DNA of 15,038 nt from JAGZHZ01 sp963929865. GTDB lineage: Bacteria > Bacillota > Clostridia > Lachnospirales > Lachnospiraceae. The stretch lies in assembly GCA_963929865.1 (NCBI GenBank), contig CAWVKK010000039.1, positions 1-15,038 of the forward strand, in the 5' to 3' direction. A program made the translations under genes and the position numbers. Positions 7,439 through 12,424 of this stretch are shown piece by piece. How positions within the stretch are numbered: the first letter of the stretch is position 1; every line of letters starts with the position of its first letter. The notes under the pieces are model-generated. The model saw only the letters and a list, made by a program, of their open reading frames with translations, was not told where the DNA came from and made no database searches.

Positions 7439-9142
7439 TTATCCTTTTTCGATGATAAATCCTATATGCCCCGAATAGTATTCCGATACGTCATTGGGCG
7501 CGTCGTTCCAGAACCATTCTGCGTCCTCCCGGCTTAAATTGTACATAATCAGATAGTCTTCTATCCCATCTTCGTTGTTTGGTTCCCCCGGGGCCCATTT
7601 TTGATAAGCCGAAAAATCTTCTCCTGTTATCCACGCAAACTGACTCTCCTGTTGTGTTCTCTCTGCCCCAAGCCATACTGCGTACAGCTCTGTCCCGTTT
7701 TCTCTTGCATAATCCAGGAGCATATCCTCAATTTTTTCCTGCTCTTGCGCCGAAGTCACTGCCGCCAGGCAGCCTCCGTGCTGCTCGCAGTACGCTTTTG
7801 CCTCCTCCCATGTATAATCCCCGGCAATCACCTCATACGCCGATTGGGACGTCTGCGTTTTTTCACTTTGCGTCTCCTCCGCCTCGGTTGGATCTTCCGT
7901 CACATACTGCGGATCTGTCACAACCGGACTTCTGTTTGTCTGCTCCTGCTGCGTGCCGTCGTATTCCGTATTGCTCTGCTGATACGACTCCTCTTCTCTT
8001 AAGATGGTATCTCTCACAAAAATCAGACCCGCGGCCAAAAAGCAGAGCAAAGAAAAAGTCAGGGCAATCCCCGAGATCACGTAGCGTATTGTCCCTTTCT
8101 TCACATCAGGATAGAACTCTTGCTCCATCTGCTTTCTCTTTTTCTCTCTGGTGTGTTCTCCGTTCTCGAAATACAGGTCTGTCCGGTACAGCGCTTCCTC
8201 CAGCGCCTCCATCGATTGAAACCGGTCTTTGGCATACACTTCCATTCCATGCATCAAAGCCGCTTCTTTTCCTCTTGAAATCTTTACTCCAAGCTGATGC
8301 GGCTTTTGCAGATGGTCTTCCTGGCACCGTTCCAGCGCCTCGACCGGAACTTCTCCGGTAATGCACCGGTAGATTGTCGCGCACAGCGCATAGATGTCGG
8401 TCCAGGGTCCTTGCTTTCCTCTGCTTCTGTACTGCTCTTCCGGGGCGTATCCCGGCTTGAGCAGGATGGAGAGACTCCTTCCCCCGTCGGGACTCATCTG
8501 TCTGGCCCCTCCAAAGTCAAGCAGCTTTCTTCTTCCATCTTTCATCAGCATAATATTGTCCGGGCTGATGTCCCGGTGGATGACTCCTTTTTTATGTACC
8601 TCTTTTAAAGCGTCGATGAGCGGAAGCATCATGGAAAGCGTCTCTTCCACGCTGAGTCTCCCCCGTTTTTTCAGATAGTTCTTTAGCGTGATGCCGGGAA
8701 GATATTCCATCACAATATACGCCGTGTCATTTTCCTGAAAAAAATCTTTGACTTCCACGATTCCCGGAAGTCCCTGAAATTTTGCCAGAGTGCGCGCTTC
8801 CTCGATGAAACGCTCTCTGCCTTTTTGAAATTCTTCCCGCTCGGCCTCTCCTGTGTAGACCAGATAAGAGCCGCTCTTTTCCCGAAATGCAGTGCCGTTT
8901 GGATAGTACTCTTTAATTGCGACGGGAATGTAAAGCCCCATATCCATTCCAATATACGTGATTCCAAAGCCGCCTTCCCCCAGAACAATTCCCAGCAGAT
9001 ATCTCTTGTGCAGAACAGTGTAAACTGGAAGATGGTGCGGAGCACAGCGATAAGAAAAAGGATCGAAACCGCAGTGAGGGCATATCTGATCAGGTGATTC
9101 CTTTTCGTTCATACATTTGATGCAAAGATTTTCAAACTTCAT
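7439..9142 (-). CDS. Transmembrane Ser/Thr kinase with extracellular C-type-lectin-like domain
   Basis: This 567-aa protein has, in order, a zinc ribbon (C7, C10, C21, C24), a complete Hanks-type kinase domain (about 48-325), one membrane helix (352-376), an acidic Gln/Thr-rich linker (383-435) and a C-type-lectin-like domain (about 436-565). Kinase residues are intact: GEGGFG (55-60), K77 in VAIK, HRD with D191, N196, DFG with D209, and PEEQ after the activation loop. In the lectin domain TWEEAKAYCEQHGG, W-APGEPNN, IEDY and WND match the family; E520-P-N522, E528 and N546-D547 correspond to the calcium/sugar site, and EPN is the mannose-type motif. The canonical disulphide cysteines are mostly lost. 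TAGGAG sits 8 nt before the ATG. It is the first gene after a promoter near 9230 and probably the receptor of the locus. Confidence 0.92.
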   Translation of the reverse strand: MKFENLCIKCMNEKESPDQICPHCGFDPFSYRCAPHHLPVYTVLHKRYLLGIVLGEGGFGITYIGMDMGLYIPVAIKEYYPNGTAFREKSGSYLVYTGEAEREEFQKGRERFIEEARTLAKFQGLPGIVEVKDFFQENDTAYIVMEYLPGITLKNYLKKRGRLSVEETLSMMLPLIDALKEVHKKGVIHRDISPDNIMLMKDGRRKLLDFGGARQMSPDGGRSLSILLKPGYAPEEQYRSRGKQGPWTDIYALCATIYRCITGEVPVEALERCQEDHLQKPHQLGVKISRGKEAALMHGMEVYAKDRFQSMEALEEALYRTDLYFENGEHTREKKRKQMEQEFYPDVKKGTIRYVISGIALTFSLLCFLAAGLIFVRDTILREEESYQQSNTEYDGTQQEQTNRSPVVTDPQYVTEDPTEAEETQSEKTQTSQSAYEVIAGDYTWEEAKAYCEQHGGCLAAVTSAQEQEKIEDMLLDYARENGTELYAVWLGAERTQQESQFAWITGEDFSAYQKWAPGEPNNEDGIEDYLIMYNLSREDAEWFWNDAPNDVSEYYSGHIGFIIEKG

Positions 9143-9210
9143 CTTTTTTTCTCCTAGTCAAAGCGTATGGTAAGAATCCTCTTTTCTATCCGCTTCCTAT
9201 TTCTTTGATC

Positions 9211-9224
9211 AGAAATATATTTCT
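9211..9224. promoter_or_regulatory. 14-bp perfect palindrome at the kinase-operon start site
   Basis: AGAAATATATTTCT is its own reverse complement and lies immediately downstream of the -10 element, over the predicted transcription start. The position suits an operator, but the sequence is AT-rich and could be fortuitous. Confidence 0.35.
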
Positions 9225-9227
9225 TCT

Positions 9228-9236
9228 ATTATAACA
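9228..9236 (-). promoter_or_regulatory. Extended -10 promoter of the kinase/phosphatase locus
   Basis: The minus strand reads TGTTATAAT, a perfect extended -10 (TGN plus TATAAT at 9228-9233). No good -35 sits at 16-18 nt; TTGGCA is 22 nt upstream. The predicted start is near 9221, giving a leader of about 80 nt before the kinase ATG at 9142. It is the only clear promoter between maf and the kinase gene. Confidence 0.65.
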
Positions 9237-9299
9237 CATCTCTTTCTATTTGTTGTGCCAATTTTTCAAATAAATCTACCATTCATGAAAAAATTCAGA

Positions 9300-9875
9300 T
9301 TACGGGAGCTTTCTTTTCAGTCTCTGGTACAGCTCTGCAATCGGAAGTCCCACTACATTATAGTAATCTCCCTCAATTTTTTTGACAAAGACAAGTGCTT
9401 TTCCCTGAATCCCATAAGCCCCTGCCTTATCCATCGGCTCGCCTGTCTCAATATATCCTCGAATTTCCGTCTCTTCCATCGGGTACATTTCTACCTCTGT
9501 CTTCTGCGCAAAGCATTCTTCTTTTATGCTTCCGTCCGCCTGCCGCTCTAAAATGCACACGCCTGTCCATACCTCATGCGTCTTTCCCTGGAGAAGCCGC
9601 AGCATCTGAAACGCCTCCTCTTTGTCTCTTGGCTTTCCCATCACTTTTCCGTTCAAAGCCACCACCGTATCCGCTCCAATCACCAGAGCATCCTCTTTTT
9701 CTGCCTGTGCCACTGCCGCCGCCTTTTTCCTGGCCAATTCCTGCACAATTTCTTCCGGCTTTTCTTTCGTGACCGTCTCCTCACATGCGCTTACCTTCAC
9801 GGCAAAAGGGATTCCTGCCTGCGCCATCAATTCTTTTCTTCTGGGCGAGCCAGATGCCAAAATAATGTTTTTCAT
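9300..9875 (-). CDS. maf: Maf-family nucleoside triphosphate pyrophosphatase
   Basis: This 191-aa cytoplasmic enzyme of the Maf/YhdE family hydrolyses non-standard or pyrimidine NTPs (dTTP/UTP type in characterised members) to the monophosphate. It has been linked to housecleaning and, in Bacillus, to division arrest. Signatures are the N-terminal SGSPRRKEL (8-16), the catalytic Asp in IGADTVV (D69), GKPRD (80-84), the segment EPMDKAGAYGIQG (146-158), and GDYYNVVGLP near the end. Length is normal for the family. AGGA lies about 8 nt before the ATG. It is separated by 157 nt from the downstream kinase gene, which has its own promoter, and is divergent from ssrA. Confidence 0.96.
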   Translation of the reverse strand: MKNIILASGSPRRKELMAQAGIPFAVKVSACEETVTKEKPEEIVQELARKKAAAVAQAEKEDALVIGADTVVALNGKVMGKPRDKEEAFQMLRLLQGKTHEVWTGVCILERQADGSIKEECFAQKTEVEMYPMEETEIRGYIETGEPMDKAGAYGIQGKALVFVKKIEGDYYNVVGLPIAELYQRLKRKLP

Positions 9876-9933
9876 TTGTTTTTCCTCATTTCTTTTTTAT
9901 TTTCCGCCCGATTCATTCTGTTTGATCTGCCCC

Positions 9934-9962
9934 TTGACTTCTCCTTTCTTTTTTATTATACT
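9934..9962 (+). promoter_or_regulatory. Promoter of ssrA
   Basis: TTGACT (9934-9939), a 17-nt spacer and TATACT (9957-9962) form a strong sigma-A promoter. Initiation near 9969 would give a precursor with about 30 extra nucleotides before the mature tmRNA 5' end at 10000, the usual RNase P-processed arrangement. Confidence 0.85.
9955..9960 (-). promoter_or_regulatory. Candidate -10 element of maf
   Basis: TATAAT on the minus strand, 80 nt before the maf ATG, overlaps the ssrA -10 (9957-9962) on the other strand. The matching -35 is poor (TGGTCT at 17 nt), so the assignment is tentative. Confidence 0.4.
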
Positions 9963-9999
9963 ATAAAAGCAGCCGGCAGACCATATTCAAACTTTTTTT

Positions 10000-10344
10000 G
10001 GGGTTGTACTGGTTTCGACGGGGGTTTTGCAGTTGAGGCAGCCATCTGCGGGCCGGGACCGCACAGTAAACCGGAAACTTAAATATAAACGCAGACGAAC
10101 AGTTAGCGTACGCAGCCTAATGGCTGCTGTCGGTCTTAGGTCGCTCACAGCTTAAGTCACCGGCATCAAAGATGTGAGGCACTTTGTCCCATAAGCTTTG
10201 CCGGGGCAAAAGATAAGATGAAGCTACTGAAATCAGAAGTTTGTCATTAGACGTCTGGCGGAGGGAATGTCAAAATAATGACTGTGATGGGAGACACCGC
10301 AATGAATAGGCTTTCGGACAGGGGTTCAACTCCCCTCAGCTCCA
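10000..10344 (+). ncRNA. ssrA: Transfer-messenger RNA (tmRNA)
   Basis: tmRNA rescues ribosomes stalled on broken mRNA by acting as an alanyl-tRNA and then as a message for a degradation tag. The 5' end GGGGTTGTACTGGTTTCGAC is the conserved tmRNA start. Its first seven bases pair with CAGCTCC near the 3' end, and a T-arm (AGGGG-TTCAACT-CCCCT) precedes it. The 3' end is A10344; CCA is not encoded and must be added. The tag reading frame ends at TAA 10118-10120 and reads ADEQLAYAA, with resume codon probably GCA at 10091 (or AAC just before), ending in the expected AA. SmpB and RNase R, its partners, are encoded nearby on the opposite strand. Confidence 0.97.
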
Positions 10345-10371
10345 TGTTTTCTTTTTTGGCCGTGCGGATGA

Positions 10372-10413
10372 AAAAAAGTGCCGTTCACCTCCTGGGTGAA
10401 CCGGCACTTTTTT
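10372..10413. terminator. Bidirectional intrinsic terminator between ssrA and rubrerythrin
   Basis: A GC-rich stem, GTGCCGTTCACC against GGTGAACCGGCAC with one bulged G, is flanked by a run of A on the left and six T (10408-10413) on the right. It therefore reads as a hairpin plus U-tract on both strands. It ends ssrA from the left and the convergent rubrerythrin transcript from the right. Confidence 0.92.
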
Positions 10414-10439
10414 GTGCGGACGCCTTTCTCCTGTGTCTG

Positions 10440-10976
10440 TCAATAATTTTCTGCCCTCAGCTCAAAGTATGCCTGGGGATGCGCACAGACAGGGCAGACC
10501 TCCGGCGCGGTTGGACCATAATGGATATGACCGCAGTTGCTGCAGATCCATGCCACTTCTCCTTCTCTTGAGAAAACGGCATGTTCTTCAATATTCTTTA
10601 AGAGCTTTCTGTACCGCTCTTCATGTTCCTTTTCAATTTTTCCAACTTCTTCAAACAGATACGCAATATGGTCGAAGCCTTCTTCTCTCGCTTCTTTTGC
10701 AAACGTTGCGTACATGTCAGTCCATTCGTAATTTTCTCCTGCCGCCGCATCTTTTAAGTTTGTCATCGTATCCTGGATTCCGTCGTGCAGCAGCTTAAAC
10801 CAGATTTTTGCATGTTCCTTTTCATTTCCGGCCGTCTCCTCAAAAATCTTGGCAATCTGAACGTACCCGTCTTTTCTCGCCCTGCTTGCATAATACGTGT
10901 ACTTGTTTCTCGCCTGGCTCTCTCCTGCAAATGCCGTCCACAAATTTGCCTCTGTCTTGGATCCTTTTAATTCCAT
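10440..10976 (-). CDS. rbr: Rubrerythrin (diiron peroxidase)
   Basis: This 178-aa cytoplasmic protein would reduce hydrogen peroxide in anaerobes, taking electrons through its rubredoxin centre. The N-terminal ferritin-like four-helix domain (1-135) offers diiron ligands E19, E52-x-x-H55, E95 and E98, and E115-x-x-H118. The C-terminal rubredoxin domain has C145-x-x-C148 and C161-x-x-C164 for one iron. Length is close to the usual 180-195 aa. The ATG at 10976 is preceded by AGGAGGAA at ideal spacing; upstream in-frame codons back to 11054 overlap the promoter and are not coding. It has its own strong promoter and a PerR/Fur-like box, fitting peroxide induction. Confidence 0.97.
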   Translation of the reverse strand: MELKGSKTEANLWTAFAGESQARNKYTYYASRARKDGYVQIAKIFEETAGNEKEHAKIWFKLLHDGIQDTMTNLKDAAAGENYEWTDMYATFAKEAREEGFDHIAYLFEEVGKIEKEHEERYRKLLKNIEEHAVFSREGEVAWICSNCGHIHYGPTAPEVCPVCAHPQAYFELRAENY

Positions 10977-11005
10977 AAAATTCCTCCTTTTCGCTTTATT
11001 GATAA

Positions 11006-11020
11006 CAGTAATTATTACTG
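11006..11020. promoter_or_regulatory. PerR/Fur-like operator of rubrerythrin
   Basis: The minus strand reads CAGTAAT-A-ATTACTG, a perfect 7-1-7 inverted repeat. This is the geometry of Fur-family boxes, and the inner TAAT-A-ATTA matches the PerR consensus (TTATAAT-N-ATTATAA). It lies across the predicted start site, so binding would block transcription. No PerR gene is in the window. Confidence 0.65.
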
Positions 11021-11025
11021 ATATT

Positions 11026-11054
11026 ACTATACCATATCTCCTAAAAAATTGCAA
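11026..11054 (-). promoter_or_regulatory. Promoter of rubrerythrin
   Basis: On the minus strand, -35 TTGCAA (11049-11054), a 17-nt spacer and -10 TATAGT (11026-11031) with TGG just before it (extended -10). The predicted start is near 11019, about 43 nt before the ATG. Confidence 0.88.
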
Positions 11055-11075
11055 GCATATTTTAAAAAATTTTTT

Positions 11076-11895
11076 TCAGTCCAACCCTAAAATTTCTGAT
11101 AATACTTCAATGATAATCTCATTTGTACACGATTTTATATATCCGCTGCGATAAACATATGCAATTTCATAAAAATTACCGGCTGTATTCTCTTTCTCCC
11201 GGAAAACTTTTACATATCTTTATCTCATTCACGCCGGAGCGCAACTCCCGGCGCAGTCTTGTCGTCGCCGACAGACCTCTCATGCTTTCACATGAGCGTA
11301 GACTATATCTTCACCTGTTTTTGAATAGAAAACAGGGCAACATTTTTCTTCCGCCTTTAGCTTGCGGCTTTACTCTCCCTCAAGGAGATAGTCGTTGGGG
11401 GTCTTCCCTATCCTTTTCATGACTTAGGACTTTCCCTGCTAAACACCCATTGTTTCAACCCTTAGCGCCAGCGTCTCTGATGTGTCTCGCTCTGCCTTTC
11501 ATCAGCACAGACTGGCTTTTTTTCAGCATAGGTCATCTCACTGTTTTTTCTGATTTCTCACCATAGTATTTCTACTCAGCTTGCCGTTTCCGGCTACTGT
11601 TTTGGCCGTGAGCTTTAGGGATTCAAAGCATTTAACGTTGAGTTTGCACCGATTGCTCGATACAAAGGGCTTTCGTTTCAATAAACTTTTATGCCAATTT
11701 TTCCAAATTTATTGTAACGGTTTTCTTACCCATGATATGGAGAAGAATTTCATCCTGCTTCTGCGCTTCTGTCAGCTTTTCGCTGTGCTTTGTCTGATCG
11801 AGCAGCATAATGAGCTGTGGAGTCAATTCCTCATACGTCTCTACGGTTGTCTGCGTCACCATCTTTTTGAGTTCTTCTTTCGTTCTTGGTACCAT
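11076..11895 (-). CDS. Unrecognised small gene interrupted by a group I intron (two exons)
   Basis: Exon 1 (11895 down to 11691) starts with an ATG preceded by AGGAGGG; this ribosome-binding site begins within the smpB stop codon (TAG at 11906-11908), so translation is probably coupled. Exon 1 alone encodes 68 residues (MVPRTKEELKK to INLEKLA) and stops at a TAA whose T is the last exon base and whose AA belongs to the intron. Exon 2 (11212 down to 11076) encodes 44 residues after the split codon (KVFREKEN to EILGLD) and a TGA. Removing 11213-11690 joins the frames through a TTA codon to give 113 aa. I do not recognise the family: it is charged, probably soluble, with no cysteine motif or membrane segment. 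If no splicing occurs, the gene is a 68-aa protein plus an untranslated remnant. The exact junctions are inferred. Confidence 0.65.
11213..11690 (-). ncRNA. Group I self-splicing intron, no internal ORF
   Basis: The minus strand carries the hallmark P7 3' strand and J8/7 segment GAAGATATAGTC (11301-11312). Its ATAGTC pairs with GACTAT at 11388-11393 (P7). Upstream, AATCCCTAAAGC and GCAGGGAAAG can form P4, and GCTTT with AAAGC can form P3. Downstream are three hairpins expected for P9, P9.1 and P9.2: CTCATG/CATGAG (11279-11296), TGTCG-GCGA-CGACA with a GNRA loop (11260-11273), and a GC-rich stem at 11231-11254. The proposed 5' splice site follows U11691; GGUGC further in can pair with the exon end GGCAU, giving the required U-G pair. 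The proposed 3' splice site follows G11213. Extra hairpins next to P7 suggest subgroup IA. No homing endonuclease or transposase is present. Confidence 0.82.
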
Positions 11896-11905
11896 AGATT
11901 CCCTC

Positions 11906-12373
11906 CTAATATAGATTTTTCACTTTAAATTCTCTTTCCGCTTCTCTTCTCTGATCCTTTTTGGCGATGTCCTGCCGTTTATCATACAGTTTTTTTCCTC
12001 TTGCAAGACCTATCTCGACTTTTACGAGGCTTCCCTTAAAGTAAACTTTAAGGGGAACCAGCGTATACCCTTTTTCCGCAATCTTTCCCGAAATTTTATT
12101 GATTTCATACCGGTGCATCAAAAGCTTTTTTGCGCGCAGCGGATCTTTGTTGAAAATATTGCCTTTCTCATAGGGACTGATGTGCATTCCATATACCGTC
12201 ACTTCCCCGTTTTCAATCCGGATAAAGGATTCCTTGACGCTGCATTTTCCCATGCGCAGCGATTTCACCTCTGTCCCGTGGAGCGCGATTCCGCATTCAT
12301 ACGTTCCTTCAATAAAATAATCGTGGTAAGCCTTCTTATTATTCGCAATCAGCTTGACAGACTGTGCTCCCAT
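11906..12373 (-). CDS. smpB: SsrA-binding protein SmpB
   Basis: This 155-aa OB-fold RNA-binding protein holds tmRNA in the stalled ribosome and mimics the missing codon-anticodon pairing. Family segments include the N-terminal IANNKKAYHDYFIE, YECGIALHGTEVKSLR, GMHISPYEKGN, the LKVYFKGSLVKVEIGLARGK core (108-127) and the basic C-terminal tail DKRQDIAKKDQRREAER that inserts into the mRNA channel. Length is normal. The ATG at 12373 is chosen because AAGGAGGG lies 8 nt before it; a frame extension to 12400 lacks such a site. It is 51 nt downstream of rnr and is followed by the split small gene, whose ribosome-binding site overlaps the smpB stop codon. Confidence 0.97.
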   Translation of the reverse strand: MGAQSVKLIANNKKAYHDYFIEGTYECGIALHGTEVKSLRMGKCSVKESFIRIENGEVTVYGMHISPYEKGNIFNKDPLRAKKLLMHRYEINKISGKIAEKGYTLVPLKVYFKGSLVKVEIGLARGKKLYDKRQDIAKKDQRREAEREFKVKNLY

Positions 12374-12424
12374 ACCGATCCCTCCTTGTCTCTTTTTCAT
12401 TCCTCTGAATCGAAGCTGAAAGCC

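Noticed and set aside
7579..8361. Long plus-strand open frame (260 codons)
   Set aside because: Pro/Ser/Leu-rich shadow antisense to the lectin-kinase gene, with no ribosome-binding site and no recognisable domain.
9262..9298. AT-rich inverted repeat after maf as a terminator
   Set aside because: The AATTTTTTCA/TGAAAAATT pairing has almost no GC and no clear U-tract placement.
11076..11895. IStron (group I intron fused to an IS605-type transposon) or group II intron
   Set aside because: No TnpA or TnpB frame is present, and the core shows the group I P7 hallmark rather than a group II domain V. A transposon-deleted IStron cannot be fully excluded.
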